Assembly: GCA_963813355.1 (NCBI GenBank) | Contig: CAWEYS010000010.1 | Coordinates: 1-64,000, forward strand | Source: DATAGF01 sp963813355 | Lineage (GTDB): Bacteria > Actinomycetota > Thermoleophilia > Miltoncostaeales > Miltoncostaeaceae | Direction of reading: 5' to 3' | Length of the DNA stretch: 64,000 nucleotides | In this document: one piece after another, positions 55,230-64,000 of the stretch | Layout: each line of letters starts with the position of its first letter | How positions within the stretch are numbered: the stretch's first letter is position 1 | The notes under the pieces: generated by a model | The model's database searches: none | The model's input: the letters and a program-made list of their open reading frames with translations, nothing else | Told to the model about the DNA's origin: nothing | Made by a program: the position numbers and the translations under genes

Positions 55230-55435
55230 CGCGGGTCGAGGAAGGCCGGGGGCGCCGCCCCGCTCACCATCGCCTCGGCCAGGGCGCCGTCCGGCAGGCG
55301 CACCGCCACCCGCCAGACCATCCCGGGCAGGCCGCCCATCGGCCGCACCTCGTCGACGCGCTCGACGACCCCCGTGACGACCCCCGACCCGAGGACCTCG
55401 ACGGCCAGCCGCTCCCCGACCGCGGGAGGCGCCAT
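55211..55435 (-). CDS. small beta-rich protein, paralogue 2
   Basis: A 74-residue protein, VGERLAVEVLGSGVVTGVVE, GLPGMVWRVAVRLPDG and PPAFLDPRYRAAG. It is clearly a paralogue of the gene just upstream: TGVVExVDE, GLxGxxWRV, LPDG and AFLDPRxR are shared. ATG 55435 overlaps the upstream stop (TGATG). An SH3-like or KOW-like small barrel is plausible. No named family. Confidence 0.6.
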   Translation of the reverse strand: MAPPAVGERLAVEVLGSGVVTGVVERVDEVRPMGGLPGMVWRVAVRLPDGALAEAMVSGAAPPAFLDPRYRAAG

Positions 55436-55626
55436 CAGGCGACCCGGTGGCGCGGGTCGAGGAAGGCCAGGCGCGCGTTGCCGCGCTTGATCCCGTGCGC
55501 CCGCGTCCCGTCGGGCAGGACCAGGACGACCCGCCACGCCAGGCCGGGCACCCCCTCCTGCACCAGCTCGTCGACGCTCTCCACGACCCCCGTCACGCGC
55601 CCCAGGCCGAGGACGTCGAGCTCCAC
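55435..55626 (-). CDS. small beta-rich protein, paralogue 1
   Basis: A 63-residue protein from GTG 55626: DVLGLGRVTGVVESVDELV, GVPGLAWRVVLVLPDG and ARLAFLDPRHRVA. It is the tandem duplicate of the downstream 74-residue gene but lacks the first ten residues of that copy. The codons before GTG (EQGDR) fit the missing part but follow a TGA, so a frameshift near 55635 may hide the real start. Confidence 0.55.
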   Translation of the reverse strand: MELDVLGLGRVTGVVESVDELVQEGVPGLAWRVVLVLPDGTRAHGIKRGNARLAFLDPRHRVA

Positions 55627-55639
55627 CCGGTCGCCCTGT

Positions 55640-55813
55640 TCTCAGGCGAAGAGCCTCCCAGCAGGCGCCGATGACGAACAGGAGCCCGGTCAGCAGCAGG
55701 GTGCGCACCAGCGTGTCCAGGAGCCTGGGGACGTAGACCCGCGGCGGGTAGCGCTCGCCGGTCGCGTCGACGAAGGTCAGGTCGTCCTCGGTGATCCGCC
55801 GCATTGCCTTCAC
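55640..55813 (-). CDS. short membrane protein after the response regulator, 3' end uncertain
   Basis: From GTG 55813 (or ATG 55804) the frame reads RRITEDDLTFVDATGERYPP, then a membrane helix TLVRTLLLTGLLFVIGACW. After WEALRL it turns into low-complexity sequence and runs on without a stop to 55211, so a frameshift near 55640 is likely. The start overlaps the response-regulator stop (GTGA). No family known. Confidence 0.45.
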
Positions 55814-56475
55814 TCACCCCCCGGCTGCACGAAGCCGGTCTCGTAGGCCAGCACCACCGCCTGGATGCGGTCGCGCAGGCCGAGCTTGGAGAGTATCCGG
55901 GCGACGTGGGTCTTGACGGTCGCCTCGCTCAGCACCAGCTCGGCGGCGATCTCCGCGTTCGACAGCCCGCGCGCGACCAGGCCCAGCACCTCGCTCTCGC
56001 GCTCGGTCAGCTCGGCGAGCGCCCCCGTGGGAGCCGCGCCGGGCGGCGGGCGGCGCACGAAGTCCTCGATCAGGCGGCGCGTGAGCGTCGGGGCGAGCAG
56101 CGCGTCGCCGGCGGCGACGACCCGCACGGCGTTGACGAGCTCCTCGCGGCGCACGTCCTTCAGCAGGAAGCCGCTGGCGCCCGACTTCATCGCCTCGTAG
56201 ACGTACTCGTTCTGGTCGAAGGTGGTGAGCATCAGGACGCGGGGCGCGCCCTCGCCGTCGGCCATCAGGCGGCGGGTCGCCTCGATGCCGTCGACCTCGG
56301 GCATGCGGATGTCCATCAGCACGACGTCCGGGCGCAGCTCGCGGGCGAGGTCGACCGCGCGGCTCCCGTCCTCGGCCTCGGCCACCACCTCGATGTCGTC
56401 CTGGGCGTCGAGGATCATCCCGAACCCGTCGCGCACCAGCGCCTGGTCGTCGGCGATCAGGACGCGGATCGTCAC
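55810..56475 (-). CDS. NarL/LuxR-type response regulator
   Basis: A 221-residue regulator: receiver domain with acidic pocket ADDQALVRDG, phospho-Asp in DVVLMDIRMPEVDG, switch LMLTTFDQNEYVYEA and Lys in GFLLKDVRREEL, then a LuxR helix-turn-helix, LTERESEVLGLVARGLSNAE and LSEATVKTHVARIL. GTG 56475 overlaps the kinase stop by 4 bases. It is the partner of the histidine kinase upstream and probably controls the divergent ABC exporter. Confidence 0.93.
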   Translation of the reverse strand: MTIRVLIADDQALVRDGFGMILDAQDDIEVVAEAEDGSRAVDLARELRPDVVLMDIRMPEVDGIEATRRLMADGEGAPRVLMLTTFDQNEYVYEAMKSGASGFLLKDVRREELVNAVRVVAAGDALLAPTLTRRLIEDFVRRPPPGAAPTGALAELTERESEVLGLVARGLSNAEIAAELVLSEATVKTHVARILSKLGLRDRIQAVVLAYETGFVQPGGE

Positions 56476-57632
56476 GGGGAGCTGATCACCTCGAGCGGCA
56501 GGCGGGCCGTGAGCGCGAAGCCGCCCTCGGGACGCGGCCCCGCCGTGAGGTCGCCGCCGTAGAGCGCCACGCGCTCGCGCATCCCGAGCAGCCCGTGCCC
56601 GCCCCCGTTGGCGCCCGAGCCGCGGCCGCGGCCGTCGTCGCGGACCTCGAGCTCGAGGTCGCGCGGGCCGTAGCGCACGACGACCTCGGCCGTCGCGGGG
56701 CCGGCGTGCTTGAGGGCGTTGGTGAGGCCCTCCTGCACGATGCGGTAGGCCGAGAGGTCGATCCCGGGCGACAGCGGGCGCGGCTCGCCCTCCACCCGGA
56801 CGCTCACGGGGAGCCCGGCCTCGCGCACCTGGCGTGCGAGGTCGTCGAGGCCGGACAGGCCGGGCTGGGGCGCCAGGGCGGGACCCTCGTCGGCCATCTC
56901 GCGCAGGACGCCGAGCATGCGGCGCAGCTCCGTGAGGGCCCCGCGGCCGGTCTGCTGGACGGCGGAGAGCGGCCGGCGGGCGCGCTCGGGGTCGGAGTCG
57001 AGCATCGCTTCGGCCGCCTCGGCCTGCACCACCATGACGCTGAGGCTGTGGGCCACGACGTCGTGCATCTCGCGCGCGATGCGGGCCCGCTCCTCGGCCG
57101 CGGCCGCCCGCGCCTCGGAGTCGCGGGCGCGCTCGGCGCGCTCGGCGCGCTCGGTCAGCTCGACGGTGCGGCGGTTGCGCTCGTAGAACGCGAAGCCGAT
57201 CAGCCAGGCGATCGCCGCGATCGCGTTGACGAAGACGACGTCGGCCGCGTCCCCCTCGGGGTTGCGCAGCACGGCGAACGCGATCACGAGCGCCGTCAGG
57301 GCCGCGCCGGCCAGGCCCTTGACCGTCAGGCCGAGCAGGCCGAACTGCGAGGTGGCGATCAGGGCCATCATGTAGGCGCCGAACGAGTACGGCACCGAGT
57401 GGTCCCAGATCGCGACCTGCACCCCGAGCAGGACCAGCGTCGCGGCCGGCGCGGCCACGGGGAAGCGGCGGCGGGCGAAGAGGGGCAGGGTCCAGGCGAG
57501 CGCGAAGAGCGTGAGGGCCCATGGCGAGCCGTGGATCTCGTCCTCGAGCCAGACCTCGAGCACCGAGATGACGAGGACCACGCCCACCAGGACGTCGACG
57601 ACGTGGCTGGCAAGGGCGCTCCGGAGCCTCAT
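56472..57632 (-). CDS. sensor histidine kinase (HisKA_3 type)
   Basis: A 386-residue kinase: four or five N-terminal membrane helices, a coiled-coil link (RTVELTERAERAERARDSEA), the phospho-acceptor H-box REMHDVVAHSLSVMVVQ and an HATPase with DDGRGRGSGANGGGHGLLGM. There is little extracytosolic domain, so it probably senses signals in the membrane, as is common for kinases beside MacB-type exporters. ATG 57632 faces the exporter promoter region. Confidence 0.92.
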   Translation of the reverse strand: MRLRSALASHVVDVLVGVVLVISVLEVWLEDEIHGSPWALTLFALAWTLPLFARRRFPVAAPAATLVLLGVQVAIWDHSVPYSFGAYMMALIATSQFGLLGLTVKGLAGAALTALVIAFAVLRNPEGDAADVVFVNAIAAIAWLIGFAFYERNRRTVELTERAERAERARDSEARAAAAEERARIAREMHDVVAHSLSVMVVQAEAAEAMLDSDPERARRPLSAVQQTGRGALTELRRMLGVLREMADEGPALAPQPGLSGLDDLARQVREAGLPVSVRVEGEPRPLSPGIDLSAYRIVQEGLTNALKHAGPATAEVVVRYGPRDLELEVRDDGRGRGSGANGGGHGLLGMRERVALYGGDLTAGPRPEGGFALTARLPLEVISSP

Positions 57633-57687
57633 GCGCGGACCGTACTCCGCGCGCCGGTGGCCGCCATCGGCCGCGCGGGCGGTCCGG

Positions 57688-57705
57688 GTCATCCTCGGGG
57701 ATGAC
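57688..57705. promoter_or_regulatory. GTCATCC-tcgg-GGATGAC inverted repeat
   Basis: Perfect 7-bp arms with a 4-base centre in the 213-base region between the kinase and the ABC exporter. TCATCC/GGATGA palindromes are a type often found before actinobacterial LuxR-regulated exporter operons (recollection). It is a likely site for the response regulator at 55810-56475. Confidence 0.5.
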
Positions 57706-57845
57706 GGCCCTCGGCCCGCGGGCGGTCGCGGGGCCCGCCAAGACCATCCGCGGGACCCCCGAAGGATCGGGAGCGCGGCCGATGGCGCGCGGGGACGGCG
57801 CTCGTAGCGTCGCGGCATCGGTACACGCGACTCGAGGAGGACCTC

Positions 57846-58628
57846 GTGACCACCGCCGTTCACCCCGCCCTTCCACTCGGGCCCCCCGTCGAGGAGGCCC
57901 CGCCCCGCCAGGCCGTCGTCGGCCGTGAGCTCGTCCGCCGCTACGGCGACGGCGACGCCGCGGTCGACGCGCTGGCCGGCGTCTCGCTCTCGGTCTCCGA
58001 GGGCGAGCTGGTCGCCGTGATGGGGCCCTCGGGCTCCGGCAAGTCGACCCTGATGAACGTCCTGGCCGGCCTCGACCGGCCCACCTCCGGCAGCGCCTGG
58101 ATCGCCGGGCACGAGATCACGGCGATGGGCGACACCGCCCTCACCAAGCTCCGCCGCCGGCACATCGGCTTCGTCTTCCAGTTCTTCAACCTGCTGCCGA
58201 CCCTGACGGCCGAGGAGAACATCGTGCTGCCGGCCCGCATCGCCGGCCGTCGTCCCGAGCGCGCCTGGCTCGACGAGGTGATCGCCTCGGTCGGGCTCGA
58301 CGACCGCCGCGACCACCGGCCGGCCCAGCTCTCCGGCGGCCAGCAGCAGCGCGTCGCCGTCGCCCGGGCGATCCTGTCCCGGCCGACGGTCATGTTCGCG
58401 GACGAGCCCACCGGCAACCTCGACTCCCGCTCCGGCGGCGAGATCCTCGAGCTGCTGCGGCGCTCGGCCGACGACTACGGCCAGACCACCGTGATGGTGA
58501 CCCACGACGCGACCGCGGCGACCATCGCCGACCGGATCGTGTTCCTCGCGGACGGCCGCATCGTCCGCACCCAGGGCCCCTCGTCGCAGGCCGAGGTCCT
58601 GGACGCGCTGGCGGAGGTGACGCGATGA
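57846..58628 (+). CDS. ABC transporter ATP-binding protein, MacB/LolD type
   Basis: A 260-residue ATPase with Walker A MGPSGSGKSTLMNVLAGLD, Q-loop FVFQFFNLLPTLTAEEN, signature LSGGQQQRVAVARAI, Walker B VMFADEPTGNLDS and H-loop MVTHDA. GTG 57846 follows gaggagg. The stop overlaps the permease start by 4 bases. Together they form a type VII ABC system, used for efflux or mechanotransmission rather than import. Confidence 0.94.
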   Translation: MTTAVHPALPLGPPVEEAPPRQAVVGRELVRRYGDGDAAVDALAGVSLSVSEGELVAVMGPSGSGKSTLMNVLAGLDRPTSGSAWIAGHEITAMGDTALTKLRRRHIGFVFQFFNLLPTLTAEENIVLPARIAGRRPERAWLDEVIASVGLDDRRDHRPAQLSGGQQQRVAVARAILSRPTVMFADEPTGNLDSRSGGEILELLRRSADDYGQTTVMVTHDATAATIADRIVFLADGRIVRTQGPSSQAEVLDALAEVTR

Positions 58629-61190
58629 CCTGGGTCGCACTCAAGAGCCTGGCGGAGCGCCGCGTGCGCGCCGTCCTCACCGCACTCGCGATCGTCCTGG
58701 GCGTGGCCATGGTGGCCGGCAGCCTCATCCTCACCGACACCATCGACCGCGCCTTCACCAACATCTTCAGCAGCACCTACACCCAGACCGACCTCGTGGT
58801 CCGCGGCGACGCCGTCGTGGACGGGGCGTTCGCCGGGACGCCGACGGTCTCCGAGGACCTCCTGCCGCGGATCCAGGCCCTGCCGGGCGTCGAGGCCGCC
58901 GCGGGCAGCCTGGTCGACTTCTCCGGCACCGGCAACACGGCGAAGATCCTCGACCGCGACGGCGAGGTCATCGGCGGCAACATGCCGAGCTTCGGCTTCG
59001 GCGTCGACCCGTCGCAGGAGCGCTTCAACCCGCTCCGGCTCACGTCGGGCCACTGGGCGTCCGGCTCCGGCGAGGTGGTCGTCAACGCCGCCACGGCGTC
59101 CGGCAACGACATCGCGGTCGGCGACGCCGTCCGGATCGTCGCGGACGGCCCGGCGCGCGAGTTCACCGTGACCGGCATCGCCCGCTTCGGCGACGTCGAC
59201 CGCCTCGGCGGCGCGACCATCGCCGTCTTCGACGTCCCCACCGCCCGCGAGGTGCTCGGCAAGACCGGCTTCGACGCCATCCAGGTCGCGGCCGACGCCG
59301 GGCACCTCCGAGGACGAGCTGGCCCGCCGCATCGAGGCCGTCCTGCCCCCGGGCGCCGAGCTGGCGACCGGCGAGGAGCAGGCCGCCCGCGACAAGGAGG
59401 TGGTCTCCGAGGGGATCGCGTTCATCCGCGGCATCCTGCTGGCCTTCGGCGGCATCGCCCTGTTCGTGGGCGCCTTCGTCATCTTCAACACCCTCTCGAT
59501 CACGGTGGCCCAGCGCTCGCGCGAGCTCGCCACGCTGCGCACCCTCGGCGCATCGCGCCGGCAGGTGCTGCGGTCGGTGGTCGTCGAGGCCGGCGCCATC
59601 GGCCTGGCGGCCTCGCTGGTGGGACTCGGCCTCGGCTTCGTCCTCGCCCAGGGGCTGACGGCGCTGTTCGACAGCGCCGGGCTCGAGATGCCCCAGGGCG
59701 ACACCGTCTTCGCGACCCGCACCGTGGTCGTGTCGCTGCTCGTCGGGACCGTCGTCACCCTGCTGGCGGGGATCGTGCCCGCCGTCCGGGCGACCCGGGT
59801 CCCGCCGATCGCGGCCGTCCGCGACGGTGCGGCCCCGCAGAGCCGCCGGGCCTCGCGGCGCACCGCCGCGGTCGCCGTGGCGGTGATCGCCGGGGCGGGC
59901 GCGCTCCTGGCGCTCGGCGTCCTCGGCGACGGCGCCACCTCCGAGCGCCTGCTGGCCCTCGGCGGCGGCTCCCTGCTCCTGTTCACCGGCGTCGCGATGA
60001 TCTCGTCGCGCCTCGTGCGCCCGATCGCCGCCCTGGTGGGCTGGCCGGTCGCGCGCCTGGGCGCCTCGGGGCGGCTCGCCCGCCAGAACGCCGTCCGCAA
60101 CCCGGCCCGCACCGCGGCCACCGCCGCCGCCCTGATGGTCGGCCTGGCGCTGGTCACGTTCGTCAGCGTCCTCGGCACCGGCCTGCTCGACACGACCGAG
60201 AAGGGCGTGGAGCGGCAGGTCGCCGCGGGCTACGTCGTGACCTCCACCAACGGCTGGGACCCGCTCCCGCCGGCCGTCGGGCGGGCGCTGGCCGCCTCGC
60301 CCGAGGCGGAGACGGTCAGCAGCGTCCGCCAGGACTCGGCGCTCGTCGAGGGCTCGCAGCAGGACGTGGGCGGCGTCGACCCGGCCACGATCGGCTCGGT
60401 CTACCGCTTCGACTGGGCCCAGGGCTCGGACGCGGCGCTCGCCACGCTGGACGGCGACGGCGCGATCGTCGAGCGGTCGTTCGCCGATGACCACGACCTG
60501 GCGATCGGCTCGCCGCTCGTCATCGTGAGCCCCTCGGGCGAGGAGCTGCACCGCACGGTGACCGGCGTCTACGACCCGCCGCGGCTCTCGTCGCTGCTGG
60601 GCACGGCGCTGGTCTCCCAGGAGGCCTTCGACGCGGCCTTCCCGCGCCCGAAGGACGTCTCGACGTTCGTGGCGGGCCGGGGCGCGCCCTCGGCCGAGGG
60701 CGCCGCGGCGCTCGAGTCGTCGCTGACGGCCTTCCCCGACGCGGACGTCAAGACGGTCGCCGAGTTCACCGAGGACTACGCGGCCGACCTGACCACGATC
60801 CTCAACATGCTCTACGTGCTGCTGACCCTGTCGGTGGTGATCAGCGTGTTCGGCATGGTCAACACGATGGTCCTCGCCGTGCACGAGCGCACGCGCGAGA
60901 TCGGGATGCTGCGCGCGGTCGGGATGACGCGCCGGCAGGCCCGCCGCATGGTGCGGGGCGAGAGCGTCATCACCGCCCTCATCGGCGCGGCGCTCGGCAT
61001 CCCGCTCGGCGTCGCGGTGGCCGCGCTGGTGACCGCCTCGCTGTCGGAGTGGGGCGTCGAGATGACGCTGCCGGCCGGGGCCCTCGCCGTCTTCGCGCTC
61101 GTCGCGGTGGCGGTCGGGATCCTCGCGGCGATCGCACCGGCGCGCCGGGCCAGCCGGCTCGACCCGCTCGTGGCGTTGCAGTACGAGTAG
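58625..61190 (+). CDS. FtsX/MacB-family ABC permease (~855 aa), one frameshift
   Basis: A two-module permease. N-terminal VLTALAIVLGVAMVAGSLIL, a large extracytosolic domain, then FtsX helices (AFVIFNTLSITVAQRSRELA, LRTLGASRRQVLRSVVVEAG). A second copy follows (LARQNAVRNPARTAATAAAL through VISVFGMVNTMVLAVHERTR, MLRAVGMTRRQARRMVRGES) and the end is ARRASRLDPLVALQYE. The frame changes near 59300, in gccgggcacc. Apart from that both halves are intact, so an indel error is likely. Substrate unknown. Confidence 0.85.
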
Positions 61191-61214
61191 GACCGGTCCC
61201 CTACGCTGGGGCTC

Positions 61215-62480
61215 GTGACCGCGAGCCCCAGCCGGGAACGGCAGGCGGTGGACGCCGGGCGGCTGCGCGACGCGGTCGCCCGGCTGCTGCGCGCCAATTG
61301 GCGCGAGGGGCGCACGCCAAGTGGCACGGAGTACGGCTACACATGCCCGGACCCGGTCAAGTACCCCGACCAGTTCTTCTGGGACTCCTGCCTGCACGCG
61401 GTGGCCTGGAGCCACGTCGACCCGTCGCGGGCGCGGCGCGAGCTGCGGACGCTGGTCGCGGCCCAGCGGCCGGACGGCCTGATCGGCCACACCGTGTTCT
61501 GGAGGGGCCGCGTGCGGCTGGCGCGCGCCTTCTCATACAACCTCATCCGCCGCTCCGACCGCACGACCGCCACCATCCAGCCGCCCCTCCTGGCGTGGGC
61601 CTGGGCGGAGGTCGCCGACCGCTCGCCCGACGACCCGGGCTTCCGCGCCGAGGGCCTTCCCGCCCTGCGGCGCTACCACGCGTGGCTCGACCGCGAGCGG
61701 GCCGACGGCGACGGCCTGCTGGGCATCCTCCAGCCCGACGAGTCCGGGCTCGACGCGACGCCGGCCTACGACGCCCCCCTCGGCTGGCGGGCCCACCCCC
61801 TCCCGGGGTTCCTCCTGCTGCTGCGGTTCAACCGCCGCCGCGGCTTCTCGTACCGGCGGGTCGTCGCCGACGGCGGCTTCCACGCGACCGATCCGCTCGT
61901 CAACACCGCCTGGGCCCTCGCCTGGGAGGGCATGGCGCGCCTCGGCGAGCCGGGTGCCGGGGAGCGGGCCGGGCATGTGACCGCGGCGCTCGTCGCGCGG
62001 CTGTGGGACCCGGAGAGAGCGATCTTCCACCCGCGCGGCCCGGCCGGCGAGCGGCTGACGGTCGCGACCTGGGCGGGGCTGACCCCGCTCGCCCTCCCGC
62101 GGCTGCCCGAGGAGGTGACGCGGCGCCTGGCCGAGGAGCAGCTGCTCGACCCGCGCCGCTTCTGGCTGCCCTTCCCCGTCCCCAGCGTGAGCGCGCAGGA
62201 GCCGAGCTTCCGGCCCGGCGACACGGGGTTCCCGCTGCGGCGCTACTGGCGCGGGCCGAGCTGGCCCTTCGCGACCCGCTTCGCCGTTGACGGCCTCGTG
62301 CGCGCGGGCCGGGTGGACGAGGCGCGCGACCTGGCCGGGCGCACGGCCGCCCTGGTGCTGCGGGAGGGCTTCCGGGAGTACCACCACCCGTACACCGGGC
62401 GGGCGTTCGGCGCGCGGTCCTTCGGCGTCAGCGCGATCGCGCTGGACTGCCTGCTGCGCTCCGAGGGCGCCTCCCCCTGA
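61215..62480 (+). CDS. GH63-like glycoside hydrolase
   Basis: A 421-residue (alpha/alpha)6-barrel enzyme: QFFWDSCLHAVAWSHVDP, GLIGHTVFWRGR, the acid region LQPDESGLDATPAYD, YWRGPSWPFATRFAV and the C-terminal EYHHPYTGRAFGARSFGVSA. These match the GH63/mannosylglycerate-hydrolase-like group, where the Asp of ESGLD and the Glu of the EYxxP motif are catalytic. No signal peptide, so an intracellular substrate such as a glucosylglycerate-type solute is plausible (inference). It starts at GTG 61215. Confidence 0.82.
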   Translation: MTASPSRERQAVDAGRLRDAVARLLRANWREGRTPSGTEYGYTCPDPVKYPDQFFWDSCLHAVAWSHVDPSRARRELRTLVAAQRPDGLIGHTVFWRGRVRLARAFSYNLIRRSDRTTATIQPPLLAWAWAEVADRSPDDPGFRAEGLPALRRYHAWLDRERADGDGLLGILQPDESGLDATPAYDAPLGWRAHPLPGFLLLLRFNRRRGFSYRRVVADGGFHATDPLVNTAWALAWEGMARLGEPGAGERAGHVTAALVARLWDPERAIFHPRGPAGERLTVATWAGLTPLALPRLPEEVTRRLAEEQLLDPRRFWLPFPVPSVSAQEPSFRPGDTGFPLRRYWRGPSWPFATRFAVDGLVRAGRVDEARDLAGRTAALVLREGFREYHHPYTGRAFGARSFGVSAIALDCLLRSEGASP

Positions 62481-62513
62481 CGCGGACGCGCCAGGAGGAG
62501 GTCGCGCCGCGGG

Positions 62514-63446
62514 CTAGCTGTCGTTCTCGCAGCTGACCTGGACCTCGGCGTTGCGGCATTCGTCCGTGTTCAGGCCCCCGTTGGCGTTGTCGCGCCCCGG
62601 GCCGCCGTCGATCTGGTCGTCGCGGCTACCGCCGGCCAGACGGTCGTCGCCCCGCTCGCCGATGACGGTGTCGGCGCCCTCGTCGGCCTGGACGCGGTCG
62701 TCGCCGGGGCCGCCGTTGACGAGGTCGCCGCCCGGCCCACTCGAGATCTGGTCGTCGCCCTCGTTGCCGGACATCGAGTCCGCGTCGTCCCCGCCGGTCA
62801 TCTTGTCGAGGCCCGCCGCGCCGACCATCACGTCGCGGCCGGCGCCGCCGAGCATGGTGTCGCGCCCCTCGCCGCCGTCGATGGTGTCGATGCCCTGGCC
62901 CCCGACGAGCCGGCTGTCGTTGCCGTCGCGGCCGAGGATCCGGTCGTTGGCGTTGCCCCCGTCGCCGACGTCGCCGCCGAGGCCGAGGTCGAGGAGGTCG
63001 TTGCCCGCCTGGCCCTTGGCAACATCGTCGCCAGCGCCGGTGTCGAGCCGGTCAACCCCGTCGCCGCCGTCGACCCAGTCGTTGCCGGCGCCGGCGCTGA
63101 TGCGGTCGTTGCCGGCCTCGCCGAAGATCCGGTTGTTTCCGGGCCCGCCGAGCGGGGCGCGGTCGTTGCCGCCGCCCAGGCACATGACGTCGTTGCCCGT
63201 GCTCGAGTTGACGAGGTCGTTGCCCTCCAGGGCGACGATCACGTCGTCGCCGGGGGTCCCGTTCAGGGTGTCGTTGCCGTTCGTGCCGACGACATTGGCC
63301 TGCCGACCATCACAGGTGAACGCCGTGCCCGTCTGATGCGACACCGCACCGAGCGCGAGGCCCGTGCCGCCGATGCCGACGATTCCGATCGCGCTGATCG
63401 CTCCGAGCTTCCGCACGCTGATGAGCGCATGGGTTTTCCGGGCCAT
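62514..63446 (-). CDS. secreted RTX-repeat calcium-binding protein
   Basis: A 310-residue protein: N-terminal signal (LGAISAIGIVGIGGTGLALG, cleavage near AVSHQ), then from about residue 50 a run of RTX nonapeptides of the GGxGxDxhx type (NGNDTLNGTPGDDVIV, GGDGVDRLDTGAGDDVA, GGAGRDVMVG) forming a calcium beta-roll, and a short Cys-containing end (DECRNAEVQVSCEND). RTX proteins of Gram-negatives use type I secretion; here a Sec signal is present. ATG 63446 follows aggagg. No enzyme domain. Surface structural or adhesive role likely. Confidence 0.88.
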   Translation of the reverse strand: MARKTHALISVRKLGAISAIGIVGIGGTGLALGAVSHQTGTAFTCDGRQANVVGTNGNDTLNGTPGDDVIVALEGNDLVNSSTGNDVMCLGGGNDRAPLGGPGNNRIFGEAGNDRISAGAGNDWVDGGDGVDRLDTGAGDDVAKGQAGNDLLDLGLGGDVGDGGNANDRILGRDGNDSRLVGGQGIDTIDGGEGRDTMLGGAGRDVMVGAAGLDKMTGGDDADSMSGNEGDDQISSGPGGDLVNGGPGDDRVQADEGADTVIGERGDDRLAGGSRDDQIDGGPGRDNANGGLNTDECRNAEVQVSCENDS

Positions 63447-63578
63447 GGGCCACTCCTCCTGTGGGGTCGCAAACCGGCCCCCGGCGAGGCCAATTGGCGT
63501 GAAGCATCACGAAGACGCTCCGGGAGTAAAGCCACAGGCGTTGCGATTCCGCCAGAAAGTGTGTTTCGCCTGTTGCAA

Positions 63579-63608
63579 GTTGGGGCCGGTCCCCCAACCG
63601 GCCCCAAC
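63579..63608 (-). terminator. strong hairpin after the 64-residue gene
   Basis: gttggggccggt and accggccccaac form a perfect 12-bp stem with a 6-base loop. It begins 3 bases after the stop at 63611 on the minus strand and probably ends that transcript before the RTX promoter. No U tract. Confidence 0.7.
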
Positions 63609-63610
63609 TC

Positions 63611-63805
63611 TTAGGCGCGGGCGATCACGTCGCGCGCCGATTGCTCGCCGCGCTCGATGCTCCGCACCCTCGCGCGGGCCTCGCGGATCTGGTCCAGCAG
63701 GTGCCGCGCGCTCGGGTCGGCCCGCCGGGCCTCCACCGCCGTGCGCAGATCCGCCAGAGCCGCCCGATACTCGGGCAGTTGGCGCGCCGCCGCCTCTTTG
63801 GTCAT
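63611..63805 (-). CDS. small helical protein (64 aa)
   Basis: Reads MTKEAAARQLPEYRAALADL, then a charged helix HLLDQIREARARVRSIERGE. ATG 63805 has a good ribosome site (ggaagg). Almost wholly helical and probably dimeric. No family known. Confidence 0.6.
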   Translation of the reverse strand: MTKEAAARQLPEYRAALADLRTAVEARRADPSARHLLDQIREARARVRSIERGEQSARDVIARA

Positions 63806-63918
63806 GACGCCGCTCCTTCCTCGTGGCCCTCTACCCCCAAGACCCCCTCCTCTGGGAAACGTCGGATCTACTCGTCGCATTCGTTGCGGGCCGCCCCCGC
63901 GGCGTGCTTCGCTGACGC

Positions 63919-64000
63919 CGTGGGCGAGCACCCGGACGGCCTGCAGGACCTGGTCACCCGCGCGGCGATCGGCCGCCGGCTGCACCTCACGCGGGCCCGG
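63919..64000 (+). CDS. 5' end of an unidentified gene, cut by the window edge
   Basis: From GTG 63919 the frame VGEHPDGLQDLVTRAAIGRR stays open to the end. Codon use suggests coding. Too short to identify. Confidence 0.35.

Noticed and set aside
62560..63260. Tandem or CRISPR-like repeats
   Set aside because: The periodic gtcgttgcc/gccgtcg pattern comes from RTX nonapeptide codons; there are no spacers or constant direct repeats.

Overview
The window is very GC-rich with strong G/C preference at third codon positions. It carries the actinobacterial-type cluster uvrC-rapZ-yvcK followed by gap-pgk-tpi, a SARP regulator, a likely LexA box before an Rv2578c-type radical SAM gene, and many GTG starts in ATGA/GTGA overlaps. 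I infer an Actinomycetota chromosome, possibly class Thermoleophilia; no rRNA or marker confirms this. Several genes show single-base frameshifts, often near short G/C runs, so indel errors in an uncorrected assembly are as likely as real decay.

Region 1 (1-2.4 kb) holds a NAD kinase-like gene, an unknown gene bounded by a direct repeat, and a gene-poor stretch. Region 2 (about 2.42-20.03 kb) looks like an old integrated island. A degenerate copy of the 3' half of tRNA-Gly lies at 2419-2462, in the same orientation as the intact tRNA-Gly(CCC) at 19988-20060. Fragments of a tyrosine integrase and of a GMC-type flavoenzyme lie just inside the tRNA end. Its main cargo is a tight six-gene minus-strand operon (16605 to 2902) of large uncharacterised proteins: a DUF3892-type fusion, a DUF6345-like protein with a His/Cys pair resembling caspase-fold proteases, a 266-residue protein, a DUF6603-type protein, a protein of about 920 residues and a protein of 1395 residues. 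This is my best candidate for an undescribed system.

Region 3 (20-28.4 kb) is mostly core: argS, rlmH, an M48 protease, then a phosphoesterase, a NifS-like protein lacking the PLP lysine and a TusA-like protein in overlapping frames, a DUF4396 membrane protein, a SnoaL-like protein and the LexA-boxed radical SAM gene. Region 4 (28.6-39.2 kb) is lower glycolysis (gapA-pgk-tpiA-gpmI) plus uvrC-rapZ-yvcK. The two blocks are separated by a nuclease, an acetyltransferase and a DUF1097-like membrane protein, where whiA would be expected. Region 5 (39.2-41.8 kb) has a VapBC-like pair with a broken toxin and a Tad-like pilin cluster whose last gene fuses a TadG-like anchor to a VanY peptidase and a lytic transglycosylase.

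Region 6 (41.9-50.9 kb) pairs a 2-hydroxyacyl-CoA dehydratase-like protein and its double-activase partner with a divergent ATPase-SARP regulator. Between them are 11-bp-spaced heptamers of the kind SARPs bind. Region 7 (50.9-64 kb) has thrS, small membrane proteins, an FTR1-type iron permease, a LuxR two-component pair divergent from a MacB-type ABC exporter, a GH63-like glycosidase, a secreted RTX-repeat protein and the edge of another gene.
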